64,000 nucleotides of DNA from UBA1563 sp037440065 (GCA_037440065.1 JBBIUV010000018.1:124001-188000), one strand, 5' to 3'. Shown: positions 8,668-18,544, numbered from the stretch's first letter. Notes: generated from the sequence alone by a model not told the origin. Translations and numbers: made by a program.

Positions 8668-10917
8668 TTACTTTAACAAAATCATTTTGCGGCTTTGGAC
8701 AAAACTGCCTGCACGTAAAGTGTAAAAATATACGCCGCTTGATAGATGATTTCCTTTAAAATCAGTTTTGTAATTGCCTGCCGGTTTTTCTTCGTTCACT
8801 AACACAGCAACTTCATTTCCCAAAACATCATAAACTTTTAAAGATACAAAACTGCGGGCCGCTAACTGCCAATTGATTACTGTACTCGGATTAAACGGAT
8901 TCGGATAATTTTGCCCTAAATAAAAATTTGTTGGAGAAGAATTCTCATTCTTCACATCAACCGCATCAGCGCCAAACCAACGCATCGTCTGCACAAGCGG
9001 TGAGACTCTATCAAAGCCATACCAAAAATAATTCGATTCCGGACTATCTAATGACAATGGATCGAATGCCAGAAAAACAATTTTATTTCCCGCAGGTAAC
9101 GTTCTGTGTGAGCCAACATTATAAGTGTTTCCATTAATTCCTTTGGCAGTCACATCAACTAAAGTGCCGTCAACGGTTTCAAAACCATCCAGCCAATTTG
9201 AATAGGTAGAACCTAATTCATAGGTTGGATCGATCTTCAAGGAGTCTTCGTTTAGCGCAATTACTTTTAGGTGAAGGGAATCGCCAAGTAGCGTTCCGGC
9301 TGTACCGAAAGCTAGTGAAGCTTTCTTTTCATCTCCGCTCTCTTTATAATTTATATCATTGTAATCTCTTGCCACTCCTAAAACATCATATTGAAAATCG
9401 CCCACAGCATAAGTTGAGTCTTTCCAGTTTGTAATATATCCGAGATATTCATCCCCGGCTAAAAGGTAGTTATGAGTTGGTGAAGCGGCTAACCACTCTT
9501 TAATAATATTGTTATTAAGCGTTTTCGGTCCGGTGGTAGTTATCTCAAAAATATTGGTATAGTGATCAACTAACTCTTTGGTTAAAGGACCATACGCCCA
9601 CGCATCTTTTGGGAATTTGATAATTTCTGACGCATTTGAAGTCGCTCCGTTATACCCAAAATAATAGGAAGGTGGATAACCGGTAGTTTTAGCTAAACCG
9701 TTAAAAACGATCAGTGTAGGATCTTCAGGCTTAAAAATATAGTATGAAATGGTTTCACTCTCCAGTTGATTTCCATTAGCCTGGGTATATAGAACTTTAT
9801 AGTCAACTTGTGTTCCTGGTTGAGCCCCTGGGATTGTGCCTTTGAATGTCTGGGAATAATTAGCAGAATCAGTTGTTGTCATTTCTACTTTTGAATAATT
9901 AATTCCTTTATCAAATGTAAAAACTAACTCGATTTTGCTCTTTCCTATATCTTCAAGTTCACAGTGAATAATCTCAGCAGTAACCTCTCTTGGTTCCGTG
10001 CTGAGGGTGGTTGCTAACTTCGTAATATTGGGATGGAAATAGAAACCACAACCTTCTCCCAATTCAACCGCTAAGGCGAAATCAAATGTAAAGTTCCGTG
10101 ACCACCAGCCATAATCATTTCCTGGCTGTAATCTTCCGTTGTTGTAAAATTTAAACCCATTTAAATTGTTAACGATGCCGGCACTTATCCCTACTCTTGA
10201 AGAATCGGTTGATGGACTAACGTTTCGGACAGCAACTCCAACTCTTATCCCCATCTTTACACCGGGGCATTGGTTTAATGAATCTAATTTAATCCATTGA
10301 TAATTTTGTTCGGGCGTTTTAACAATAGGATTTATGATTATTCCTTTTCCGCTGTCGCTCCAAATATCTTCTGCAAATGGATTTGTTAATCCTAAACCGG
10401 AAACATCCACCCAATCCCCGGTTCTATCGGGATTATCAAGAAATGCGGTGATGTTATTGTCTCCGCTTCCTGATGCCGGGTAATGTCCTATATGTTTTTC
10501 CCCGATGCTTGACAAGTCGGATTTTTTCCAGTTGAGTCTAACTAATTTTACTTCTAATTGCACGTTTGTGTCCGATATGTCGGCAATTGAAATTCCAATA
10601 CTTGAAATTATCATATCTGCTGGGGCAATAAACCACTGCAAAAGCCAGTCTTGTCCAAAAACTCCAAAACTTGTATTTGTCTCACCATTACCAAAATAAC
10701 GAAGCGTGTCCATTTGTCCGTTTATGTTTTTTAGATGAGCTGGTGACTCTAAGAAATTGGGATTTCTTTTTTCTTTTTTTTCTGATTTAATATCACGGGA
10801 GGTTGTTGTTTCATGAGCGGAAATTATTTCTCCACTTGGTTTAAGCATAACTCTGTTTTGTGCGAATGAACTAATTGCACAGCTAAAGAGTAACCAAAGA
10901 ATGATGTTCGTTTTCAT
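8668..10917 (-). CDS. Secreted T9SS protein, paralogue of the previous gene
   Basis: The 749-residue product is collinear with its neighbour over its whole length. It has a signal peptide (to SSFAQ, residue 20), Trp-rich N-terminal sandwich, Ig-like middle, alpha/beta region with LAASPTHNYLLAGDEYL and YFWYGFDRVSPLVQTMRWFG, and T9SS domain 670-749. It is the first gene of the minus-strand pair, and GGGAA precedes the ATG. The sorting domains of the two genes are far more alike at DNA level than their middle parts; the first 90 coding-end bases differ at about nine positions by my count. Function is unknown. Both are probably surface or released proteins. Confidence 0.9.
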   Translation of the reverse strand: MKTNIILWLLFSCAISSFAQNRVMLKPSGEIISAHETTTSRDIKSEKKEKRNPNFLESPAHLKNINGQMDTLRYFGNGETNTSFGVFGQDWLLQWFIAPADMIISSIGISIADISDTNVQLEVKLVRLNWKKSDLSSIGEKHIGHYPASGSGDNNITAFLDNPDRTGDWVDVSGLGLTNPFAEDIWSDSGKGIIINPIVKTPEQNYQWIKLDSLNQCPGVKMGIRVGVAVRNVSPSTDSSRVGISAGIVNNLNGFKFYNNGRLQPGNDYGWWSRNFTFDFALAVELGEGCGFYFHPNITKLATTLSTEPREVTAEIIHCELEDIGKSKIELVFTFDKGINYSKVEMTTTDSANYSQTFKGTIPGAQPGTQVDYKVLYTQANGNQLESETISYYIFKPEDPTLIVFNGLAKTTGYPPSYYFGYNGATSNASEIIKFPKDAWAYGPLTKELVDHYTNIFEITTTGPKTLNNNIIKEWLAASPTHNYLLAGDEYLGYITNWKDSTYAVGDFQYDVLGVARDYNDINYKESGDEKKASLAFGTAGTLLGDSLHLKVIALNEDSLKIDPTYELGSTYSNWLDGFETVDGTLVDVTAKGINGNTYNVGSHRTLPAGNKIVFLAFDPLSLDSPESNYFWYGFDRVSPLVQTMRWFGADAVDVKNENSSPTNFYLGQNYPNPFNPSTVINWQLAARSFVSLKVYDVLGNEVAVLVNEEKPAGNYKTDFKGNHLSSGVYFYTLRAGSFVQSRKMILLK
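8848..8882 (-). repeat. Heptanucleotide tandem repeat inside a T9SS sorting-domain coding sequence
   Basis: Coding-strand units are CAGTAAT, CAATTGG, CAGTTAG, CGGCCCG, CAGTTTT. They lie in the same position and phase as in the downstream paralogue and encode the NWQLAARSF segment. Confidence 0.55.
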
Positions 10918-11184
10918 ACCGTTCCCACATTATGAATAAACTTTTGTATTCCGGTTTTATTTTTGATGAGATCAAAGAAACCAAAATCTTTTCATGAACA
11001 TTTTACACTTGAGGAGCAAACTAATAAAAAAAATGAGTAGGGTCAAATTGATAAAAGGAAGCTGCTGGAAACGCTTCTCATCCCATAGGTGTTGAATCAA
11101 GTTGAATTCTTTTCTCTTTTTTTAGCACGCTAATTTCTCTATTTTTTCATATCCTTTTTATTGAAATCTCAATTGGAGACCGTT

Positions 11185-14100
11185 ATGAAAATTTGTTCTC
11201 TATCGAAAATATTTTCTCTCTTTTTATTTGTTGCAATTGCCAATATTATACCGCAGACAGTACCGGTAACTTTTCACTTCAAACCTGATTACACACAGTT
11301 CAAAGCTTTGCGCGTTGTAGGAACGTTTAATAATTGGAACAACGCTGATGATAATTTTAAGATGACCGATATTAATGGTGATGGTGAATATGAATTAACC
11401 ACTTCACTCGCTGAAGGAGTTACCCATAATTATAAATTTGTAATGGATGCCAGTTGGGATTTTGCTTACGGCGATCCCGATAATCCCGCGATTAATATTG
11501 CCGACAACAACAACTCAATGCTTGATGTTAAAGACCCGATGATCACCTATCTTCTTCCTCGCGGAATAAATACGAAGAATGAATTTTTTATTGACACCAC
11601 CATGGCGGGACTTCCTATCAGAGCAATCTTCGCTTTCAAACCTGAAAATCCTCTTAACTTAGCAACTTTAAAAGTCACCATCGACGGAGTTGAAGTTGTT
11701 AATCCAACTCAATATTACGATGCAGCAAAAAAAGAATTCTTGTATCAGCCGGTTCCTGCACTTGGTTCGGGTAACCACACAGTTTCCGTTTCGGTTTCGT
11801 CTGCAGTTGGTGCAGCATCAAAGCAGTCAACATTCACGAGGCTTCCCGGCTACGTTGTGTATTTAGTTCCAACTGATTTTTATTACGACAAAAATAGTTC
11901 AAAAGGATATCTCACTCAAGATGTAACCGCTGTTTCGGTTGTTGGGGAATTTAATAATTGGAACCAGGCGATAAATCCAATGAATGATAGTAATAACGAT
12001 GGCTTGTGGGAAACCACCACGTTGTTAAAAGAAGGTTCATATCAATATAAAATGAAGATCAATGGACAATTTTGGTTGAACGATCCTGATGAACCGAAAT
12101 TTGATAATGTTCCGAACAATAATATGATTACCGTGAAAGCGGATTCAATTCCAAAGATAAAACTGATTTCACCTTCGGATGAAACCGTATTTGCAACAGA
12201 CAATACTGCAATCAATTTTAGTGCGCTTCTGCGTCCGGGTGTAAAATCAAAAGGTGTTAATCAAGCAACCATTCGAGTAAAATTGGATGATGTTCTCGCT
12301 ACTTCATCTTTTCAAAGCGATAGTTCGTTTGTTAACGCAAACTTAATTCTTACAGGGGAAGGAAGGCATACTGTTACGGTTTCTTTCTCAAATAAAGAAG
12401 GAGTCACAACTGCAGAAAATTATTCGTACGGAATTTATTTGGGCAAGACGGGCAAATATTTTGTCGATGCCGGTAAAGATGAGCCATATACCTATCCAGC
12501 TTTGGTAAAAGATGGTTCGTGCGATATTCTTTCGGTGAAGATTGATGAAACTCCGCAGCATGATTCTTTAAAATTTACCGTTCAAATGAGAGATGTTTCA
12601 GATCGAACTAGATTAGGATTGATAATTTCTAATCCTACAAAAACGTTGGCAAATGATCCAATCGGTTTGGATATTAAAACTTACGAGTGGGAAGGAAGCG
12701 GCATCTTCGCCTCTATTGGAGCGCCCGGAAATGCGTATGAAAGTAAATCGAAAGAAAATAGATTTATGATCAAACGAAATCCATACACCGCAAGCGGAGA
12801 ATTGATCAAACTAAATAGCGATGTGCTAACAAAAAAAGAATTTGTTTTCAATGTAAGTCTTCAGTTTTTAGATAGTCTTTTAACCGGCTGGATGCAGACA
12901 AGAAATATTTCTCTCTTCTCTTATCTTTCAACTGCAGATACCATTGGCGGTGCGTATGAAGTAGGTATGAATGAAGGCGGAACTTATCTTGATGAAGATC
13001 CTGACATTTATGATGCTGCATTTATAAGAAGTGGAACATGGCAGAAGAGAATGTTCGCGAATTATATTCCGAACGGCTCTCCAAATGGTCCAAGTTTGGT
13101 TGGGCTTGATGGAACGGGAAGAGGAATTTTACCATTCAAAGCAAAAGACATTTCCGACAGCCTTGCAACATACGGTCCGGTAGTTACAATGCTAACTCCC
13201 GGTGTAGAATATTGGTACAGAAATATAAATTTCCGCGGAAGACTGAGTGATTCCACAATTCAATCTATTTCATTTTTCTTTAACGGAGTTGAAAGTACGC
13301 AACCGGTAGTAAACGGAAACTTTTCGGTTCCGATTACACTCGTTGACGGTGCAAATAAAGTTTACGTTCGCGCTGTTGATTCAAGAGGCTTCGCAACGGT
13401 TTCCAAAGAAGTAATTTTGTCAATCAATCCCGATTACACACCTGATCTTTGGATCAACGGAACTTCTACAGGAAGACAAGTTACTTTGTGGGTGAATGGT
13501 TCATCACCGAAGGGATTAACCTTATCTTATTTGTGGTCATCTGATCTAACCAATCCGGCCTCTACAATAGGAATTGTAACCGATACAATTACAACTTTTA
13601 CAATGCCGACGGTGAGTGGAGAATATTATTTTAACTGCCGCGTGAAAGATTCGCAGAATAGAATTAAGAATGCAAGAATTCTTGTAAAAGTAGCGGGAGA
13701 TTCCGTTCGAGTTGCAGACATAAATGAGCACGCTGCATGGATTGATAAAGCAATCGTTTATGAAATTTATCCGAGAGCTTTTACAGCACAAGGAGGATTT
13801 CTCGGAATCATCGACAGAATTGCTGACATGAAAGATCTGGGAATAAATACTCTTTGGTTAATGCCGATTTACAAAGGTCCTACAACTCACGGGTATGAAA
13901 TTACCGATTACTACGGATTCGAAGAAGATTACGGAACCGAAGCTGATTTTATTAAACTTGTTGCGGAATTAAAAAAAGCCGGAATAAAAATTATTCTCGA
14001 TTTTGTTGTTAACCACACTTCTATTCAACATCCTTTTATGCAAAACGTCTTTGAGTACCGTGGATATTCACCTTGGGCAAACTGGTACATTTGGAGCGGC

Positions 14101-15309
14101 GAGCCTGGTAACTCAAACTTCCAATTTTTATTTGATTGGGCTTCGCTTCCGAATTTAAACCACAATGATGTTGAAGTCCGTAATTATTTTGCTAAAGTTG
14201 CCGAGCATTGGGTGAAAAAATACGGCATCGATGGTTACCGCTGCGATGTTGCCTGGGGAGTTGAACAACGCAATCAACTGTTCTGGCAAGAATGGCGAAA
14301 GAAAATTAAAAATATTAAACCGGAAGTATTTTTGGAAGCGGAAGCTACTTCTTCCGATCCAACGTTCTATCAAAAAAGATTTGACTCTGCCAACGATTGG
14401 GATTTGCGCACCAAACTTTTGGGAGCGATAAGCGGCACAGTTTCTCTCACTGATATGCACACCGAAGCGATGCGTACTTACACAAACGGCAGACCCTTTA
14501 GATTTGTTGAAAATCATGATGAAGCCCGCGTTACGTATTCGTTTGACAGCAGAAGAAATAAATTAGCTCATACAATTTTGCTTACACTAAACGGCGTTCC
14601 GTTAATTTATTCCGGTGGAGAAGTTGGTGAACTGACGAATCGCGATAAAGTTAATTGGAGCGATCCTGATAATACGAGACCCTATTTCAAAAAAATTATC
14701 AACGTTCGAAATAAATATCTTGTTAATCCTAAAATTTCAAGATTAACAAATACAGTTCCTGCAAAAATTTATACATACGCTTCTCTTAGCGATACAAATA
14801 TTGTCGTAACTGCGGCTAACTTTAAGAATGAAATTTTAAATGCCGATGTTGACCTAAGCAGTTTGCCATGGGATGGAGCCAGTACATATTATCTAACCGA
14901 TTTAATTGACGGAACATCGTACGCCGTTGGTCCACAGCAGCATTCAGCATTTCAAATTGCATTAAATGAATTTGAAGCAAAACTTTTCTATTTCAGTAAA
15001 TATCCGGTTCTAGTTGGTATTGATGAGAAAGATAATTTAACCGTTACCGAATTTAAATTGCAGCAGAATTATCCAAATCCCTTTAATCCAACGACCACGA
15101 TTAAATTCCAGTTACCGAAGCAAGAGCATGTTTCTCTAAAAATATTTGATTTGCTCGGAAGAGAAATAACTACGCTGGTTGATGAAGTGAAAAGTGAAGG
15201 AATTCATCAAGTTGTATTTAATGCCGGCGGTTATGCTTCCGGCGTTTACTTTTATCAAGTCAAGGCGGGAAGTTTTGTTGAAACGAAAAAGTTTGTGTTG
15301 ATGAAATAG
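11185..15309 (+). CDS. Secreted GH13 alpha-amylase with glycogen-binding-like modules and T9SS domain
   Basis: The 1374-residue product starts at ATG 11185, six bases after GGAG; an in-frame TTG at 11161 has no such site. A signal peptide ends near residue 25. Two CBM48/AMPK-type modules follow, each with VVG.FNNWN, near residues 30-110 and 240-320. Further beta-sandwich regions lead to a GH13 barrel from about residue 854. GH13 regions are visible: DFVVNH; GYRCDVA with nucleophile Asp1021; FLEAEA with acid/base Glu1051; VENHDE with Asp1112. The T9SS domain is 1295-1374. It should hydrolyse or remodel starch or glycogen outside the cell. Fine specificity (alpha-amylase, pullulanase or neopullulanase-like) cannot be set here. 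The 267-base gap upstream holds no gene. Confidence 0.93.
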   Translation: MKICSLSKIFSLFLFVAIANIIPQTVPVTFHFKPDYTQFKALRVVGTFNNWNNADDNFKMTDINGDGEYELTTSLAEGVTHNYKFVMDASWDFAYGDPDNPAINIADNNNSMLDVKDPMITYLLPRGINTKNEFFIDTTMAGLPIRAIFAFKPENPLNLATLKVTIDGVEVVNPTQYYDAAKKEFLYQPVPALGSGNHTVSVSVSSAVGAASKQSTFTRLPGYVVYLVPTDFYYDKNSSKGYLTQDVTAVSVVGEFNNWNQAINPMNDSNNDGLWETTTLLKEGSYQYKMKINGQFWLNDPDEPKFDNVPNNNMITVKADSIPKIKLISPSDETVFATDNTAINFSALLRPGVKSKGVNQATIRVKLDDVLATSSFQSDSSFVNANLILTGEGRHTVTVSFSNKEGVTTAENYSYGIYLGKTGKYFVDAGKDEPYTYPALVKDGSCDILSVKIDETPQHDSLKFTVQMRDVSDRTRLGLIISNPTKTLANDPIGLDIKTYEWEGSGIFASIGAPGNAYESKSKENRFMIKRNPYTASGELIKLNSDVLTKKEFVFNVSLQFLDSLLTGWMQTRNISLFSYLSTADTIGGAYEVGMNEGGTYLDEDPDIYDAAFIRSGTWQKRMFANYIPNGSPNGPSLVGLDGTGRGILPFKAKDISDSLATYGPVVTMLTPGVEYWYRNINFRGRLSDSTIQSISFFFNGVESTQPVVNGNFSVPITLVDGANKVYVRAVDSRGFATVSKEVILSINPDYTPDLWINGTSTGRQVTLWVNGSSPKGLTLSYLWSSDLTNPASTIGIVTDTITTFTMPTVSGEYYFNCRVKDSQNRIKNARILVKVAGDSVRVADINEHAAWIDKAIVYEIYPRAFTAQGGFLGIIDRIADMKDLGINTLWLMPIYKGPTTHGYEITDYYGFEEDYGTEADFIKLVAELKKAGIKIILDFVVNHTSIQHPFMQNVFEYRGYSPWANWYIWSGEPGNSNFQFLFDWASLPNLNHNDVEVRNYFAKVAEHWVKKYGIDGYRCDVAWGVEQRNQLFWQEWRKKIKNIKPEVFLEAEATSSDPTFYQKRFDSANDWDLRTKLLGAISGTVSLTDMHTEAMRTYTNGRPFRFVENHDEARVTYSFDSRRNKLAHTILLTLNGVPLIYSGGEVGELTNRDKVNWSDPDNTRPYFKKIINVRNKYLVNPKISRLTNTVPAKIYTYASLSDTNIVVTAANFKNEILNADVDLSSLPWDGASTYYLTDLIDGTSYAVGPQQHSAFQIALNEFEAKLFYFSKYPVLVGIDEKDNLTVTEFKLQQNYPNPFNPTTTIKFQLPKQEHVSLKIFDLLGREITTLVDEVKSEGIHQVVFNAGGYASGVYFYQVKAGSFVETKKFVLMK

Positions 15310-15336
15310 AAGTAAGAATACAGAAGTCAGAATAAG
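15309..15336 (+). repeat. Intergenic heptanucleotide repeat (GAAnnnn) starting at a stop codon
   Basis: Four consecutive 7-base units read GAAGTAA, GAATACA, GAAGTCA, GAATAAG. The first G is the last base of the amylase TAG stop. The array ends seven bases before the terminator stem. The same GAAGTCA unit recurs near 32658 and 61552. Confidence 0.6.
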
Positions 15337-15342
15337 TTGAGA

Positions 15343-15377
15343 AAAACCTCCGATGTTTTTACAATATCGGAGGTTTT
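15343..15377. terminator. Bidirectional terminator between convergent genes
   Basis: A perfect 12-bp stem, AAAACCTCCGAT (15343-15354) with ATCGGAGGTTTT (15366-15377), has an 11-base loop. It lies between the amylase and the convergent T9SS gene and is flanked by T's in both directions. Confidence 0.85.
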
Positions 15378-15383
15378 GTTTAA

Positions 15384-16307
15384 TTACTTGAGTAAAATCA
15401 TTTTGCGGTTTTGAACAAAATTATTTGTCCGCAGAGTGTAAAAATATATTCCGCTTGCAAGGTTGCTTCCATTAAAATCAATTTTATAATTACCGGCAGG
15501 TTTTTCTTCATCAACTAAGACTGCCACTTCATTTCCTAGGATGTCATACACTTTCAAACTAACTTTACCGGTGACCGGCAACTGAAAACTGATTACTGTA
15601 GACGGATTAAACGGGTTTGGGTAATTTTGACTTAATGTAAAAATATTGGAAGATAAGTCCGCATCAGATTTTATTGAAGCGATTTTCTTCCCGTATTCTT
15701 TTCCATCAATCTTTGCGTAAGCCAGATAAGAGCTACCACATCCCATTTCACAAACTGAACCATACAGCTCCCCGAATCCTTTTGCTAATGTATAGGTTGC
15801 ACCTGGGATAAAAGATTGATCTTGAAAAGTCTTCAGTTGTGTTGGAATACCGAAAGCAGAGTCGTTTCTCACCGATAAGCATTGTGTAATATAATTACCT
15901 GAACTTGTAACTCGATCATGAGAAGAATAAATAGTGTCACCAGGTTGAGCAAACAAACTATCTGTCATGTACTCATGATTTGCTGTAGTATCGTTGATAT
16001 ACCGATAGACACAGCCGGTAAGTGAATCAATTCTTTCATATTCATTATACTGAAATTGGTTAGGAGTAATATCCTTATGCAATAAGATTTTGTAAGTATG
16101 TCCGTTTTCCAGCAAAGTATCACCTACAACTTCGATGGAATATGGCCTAAAGTCTGTTGGCGGGAAAGGCATTTGTTCCCAGTAGGATTGATATTCCCAG
16201 TAATTGCCGGTTTGCAACGGGTAGTAGTTTAATAATTCTTTAAGCGAATCAACTTGCGCAAAAAGAATCGTGGGCAAAAACACTAAAAAATAGGAATGGT
16301 TTTTCAT
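15384..16307 (-). CDS. Small secreted T9SS protein
   Basis: The 307-residue product has a short signal peptide (to LFAQ, about residue 18), a beta-rich body (~20-210) and a T9SS domain (228-307, NYPNPFNPST to MILLK). The body contains YYPLQTGNYWEYQSYW, and this 'pL..Gn.W.Y' opening is common in secreted proteins of this group. A Cys-containing stretch (YGSVCEMGCGSSYLAY) lies near residue 190. No enzymatic motif is seen. An AGGAAG ribosome site precedes the ATG. It lies 141 bases downstream of uvrB and may be transcribed on its own. Confidence 0.88.
   Translation of the reverse strand: MKNHSYFLVFLPTILFAQVDSLKELLNYYPLQTGNYWEYQSYWEQMPFPPTDFRPYSIEVVGDTLLENGHTYKILLHKDITPNQFQYNEYERIDSLTGCVYRYINDTTANHEYMTDSLFAQPGDTIYSSHDRVTSSGNYITQCLSVRNDSAFGIPTQLKTFQDQSFIPGATYTLAKGFGELYGSVCEMGCGSSYLAYAKIDGKEYGKKIASIKSDADLSSNIFTLSQNYPNPFNPSTVISFQLPVTGKVSLKVYDILGNEVAVLVDEEKPAGNYKIDFNGSNLASGIYFYTLRTNNFVQNRKMILLK
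15564..15598 (-). repeat. Heptanucleotide tandem repeat inside a T9SS sorting-domain coding sequence
   Basis: Coding-strand units are CAGTAAT, CAGTTTT, CAGTTGC, CGGTCAC, CGGTAAA: five in a row, encoding the ISFQLPVTGK segment. The phase matches the two copies at 6586 and 8848 although the encoded amino acids differ. Confidence 0.6.
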
Positions 16308-16426
16308 CGATCTTCCTCCAAATGAAAATTATAGAATATCGTTCGTTCCAGTTGTATCGTTGCATGAAAATTAACGTTAAACAAGAGCAATTGCAATTCC
16401 TTTTTTCCTTGTAATAAAAAAACTTT

Positions 16427-16443
16427 ACCACAGAGGCACGGAG
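16427..16443. repeat. Short dispersed-repeat-like motif ACCACAGAGGCACGGAG
   Basis: This 17-base sequence lies between the small T9SS gene and the uvrB stop. From memory, near-identical 'accacagaggcacggaga' strings are scattered between genes in many unrelated bacteria. Only one copy is seen here. Confidence 0.35.
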
Positions 16444-16448
16444 AAAAA

Positions 16449-18464
16449 TCAACTCATCTTCTTCTTCAATCTTTCAATCTCATCACGGAGTGAAGCGGCG
16501 CGTTCAAATTCCAAATCTTTTGCCGCTTTATACATTTCATCGGTGAGCTGTTGGATTAAATCTTCTTTTTGCTCTTTCGTCATGTACTTAATTACCGGTT
16601 CGGCAACTTTAGAAAATGGTGTATCATATTTTTCCCCGTCTTTTATTCGCACATCTGCAATTGAAGTAGAAGACATAATTTCATCGAACGTTTTATAAAT
16701 TGTTTGCGGAGTAATGTTGTTTGCGGTGTTGTATTCTGTTTGGAGTATGCGCCGCCGTTTAGTTTCTTCAATCACTTTGCGCATTGATTCGGTAATTTTA
16801 TCGGCGTACATAATAACCAGTCCGTTCACATTTCTTGCGGTTCTTCCGGCTGTCTGCATCAGCGAACGCTCACTTCGGAGAAAGCCTTCTTTGTCGGCAT
16901 CGATGATTGCAACGAGAGAAACTTCCGGCAGATCCAAACCTTCACGAAGTAAGTTGACACCAACGAGCACATCAAAATCGCCAAGGCGCAGATCGCGCAA
17001 AATTTCTACACGTTCAAGAGCATCAACATCGCTGTGAATGTAACGGACAAGAATGCCGAGTTTTTCAAGATAGTCGGCGAGGTCTTCCGCCATTTTTTTT
17101 GTAAGTGTTGTTACCAGTACTCTTTCTTTTTTTGCTACTCGGATTCTGATCTCTCCAAGCAAGTCATCTATTTGTCCTTTTATCGGGCGAACTTGAATCT
17201 CGGGATCAAGCAATCCTGTTGGACGAATGATCTGTTCTACAAAAATTCCTTCCGATTTCTCCAATTCGTAATCGCTCGGCGTGGCGCTAATAAAAACAGC
17301 CTGATTGATCATTGAATAAAATTCATCAAACTTCATCGGACGGTTATCAAGCGCCGAAGGAAGCCGGAAGCCATATTCCACAAGGGTTTCCTTGCGTGAG
17401 CGATCGCCGTTGTACATACCGCGGATTTGTGGAATGGTTACATGCGATTCATCTATTATTAAAAGAAAGTCTTTCGGGAAATAATCCATCAACGTAGAAG
17501 GACGTGAACCGGGTTCACGGTTTTCCATGTGGCGCGAATAATTTTCTATTCCCGAGCAATAACCAATCTCTTTCATCATTTCGATATCGAATTTTGTCCG
17601 CTGCTCAATGCGCTGCGCTTCTAAATATCTTTCTTGTTGATGGTAATACCGGAGACGTTCTTCCAATTCAAATTCAATAAACTTTATCGCTTTCTGCATT
17701 TGTCCCCGCTCGGTCACGTAATATTTGGCGGGATAAATTGCGGTCGATTCAATTTCTTCTTTCACGTCACCGGTAATTGAATCGATGACGGAAAGTTTTT
17801 CAATCTCATCATCCCAGAGTTGAATGCGGATAGCTTCTTCATATTGATACGCCGGGATAACTTCAATAATATCACCTCGAACGCGAAAAGTACCGCGGGT
17901 AAATTCAGCATCGTTCCGAACAAAGTAAATATCGGTAAGTGTTCGGAGAATTTCCTTCTTAGAAGTTTTCTGATTCTTCTTTAAAAAATAAATTTGTTTC
18001 GCGTACTCTTCCGGCGCTCCGATACCGTAAATACAGCTTACGCTGGCAACGATGATGATGTCGTTTCTTCCTTCAATTAAGGCTGTAGTTGCTTTTAATC
18101 GAAGTCTATCGATCTCTTCATTCACCGCAAAATCTTTTTCGATGAATGTGTCGGAAGAAATTACGTAAGCCTCCGGCTGGTAGTAATCGTAATAACTGAT
18201 AAAAAATTCAACCGCATTTTTAGGGAAGAATGTTTTAAATTCAGAATACAACTGTGCGGCAAGCGTCTTGTTGTGCGAGATGATTAACGTTGGTTTGTTT
18301 AATTGTTGAATTACATTTGAGATGGTAAATGTTTTTCCGCTGCCCGTAACGCCAAGCAGCGTTTGGAATTTATCGCCCCGTTTTATACCGTCCACTAATT
18401 CTTGAATTGCCCGCGGCTGGTCACCGGAAGGCTGATAATTTGAAACTAATTCGAAGTTCTTCAT
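16449..18464 (-). CDS. uvrB: Excinuclease ABC subunit B
   Basis: UvrB is the damage-verifying helicase-like subunit of nucleotide excision repair; it takes DNA from UvrA and recruits UvrC. The start is set at ATG 18464 (MKNFELVSNYQPSGDQP), giving 671 residues, close to the 673 of E. coli; a longer frame upstream lacks support. Visible parts are the Walker A box LLGVTGSGKT, the beta-hairpin region YYDYYQPEAYV, the helicase box IIDESH, the motif VGVNLLREGLDLPEV, QTAGRTARN, and a C-terminal UVR motif (AAKDLEFERAASLRDEIERL) that binds UvrC. The divergent DUF423 gene starts 80 bases away. Confidence 0.97.
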   Translation of the reverse strand: MKNFELVSNYQPSGDQPRAIQELVDGIKRGDKFQTLLGVTGSGKTFTISNVIQQLNKPTLIISHNKTLAAQLYSEFKTFFPKNAVEFFISYYDYYQPEAYVISSDTFIEKDFAVNEEIDRLRLKATTALIEGRNDIIIVASVSCIYGIGAPEEYAKQIYFLKKNQKTSKKEILRTLTDIYFVRNDAEFTRGTFRVRGDIIEVIPAYQYEEAIRIQLWDDEIEKLSVIDSITGDVKEEIESTAIYPAKYYVTERGQMQKAIKFIEFELEERLRYYHQQERYLEAQRIEQRTKFDIEMMKEIGYCSGIENYSRHMENREPGSRPSTLMDYFPKDFLLIIDESHVTIPQIRGMYNGDRSRKETLVEYGFRLPSALDNRPMKFDEFYSMINQAVFISATPSDYELEKSEGIFVEQIIRPTGLLDPEIQVRPIKGQIDDLLGEIRIRVAKKERVLVTTLTKKMAEDLADYLEKLGILVRYIHSDVDALERVEILRDLRLGDFDVLVGVNLLREGLDLPEVSLVAIIDADKEGFLRSERSLMQTAGRTARNVNGLVIMYADKITESMRKVIEETKRRRILQTEYNTANNITPQTIYKTFDEIMSSTSIADVRIKDGEKYDTPFSKVAEPVIKYMTKEQKEDLIQQLTDEMYKAAKDLEFERAASLRDEIERLKKKMS

Positions 18465-18544
18465 TTCTTTTAATAAATTTATAGTTGGAATTCTAAGATA
18501 CAGGTTTAGGTTCAATTTCAACAAGAGAAAAAGAAAGTAGAATT

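Noticed and set aside
11067..11080. Imperfect palindrome GGAAACGCTTCTCA upstream of the amylase, like a LacI-family operator
   Set aside because: Only the centre is palindromic (GAAACGCTTC) and it misses several consensus positions; one copy only, so chance is likely.
11161..11184. TTG start of the amylase frame
   Set aside because: The ATG at 11185 has a GGAG ribosome site and starts a proper signal peptide.
16249..16452. Minus-strand open frame of 67 residues upstream of the small T9SS gene
   Set aside because: It overlaps the signal peptide of that gene in another frame and looks non-coding.
18465..18524. In-frame N-terminal extension of UvrB
   Set aside because: UvrB family proteins begin near MKNFELVSNYQPSGDQP, and the extension has no support.
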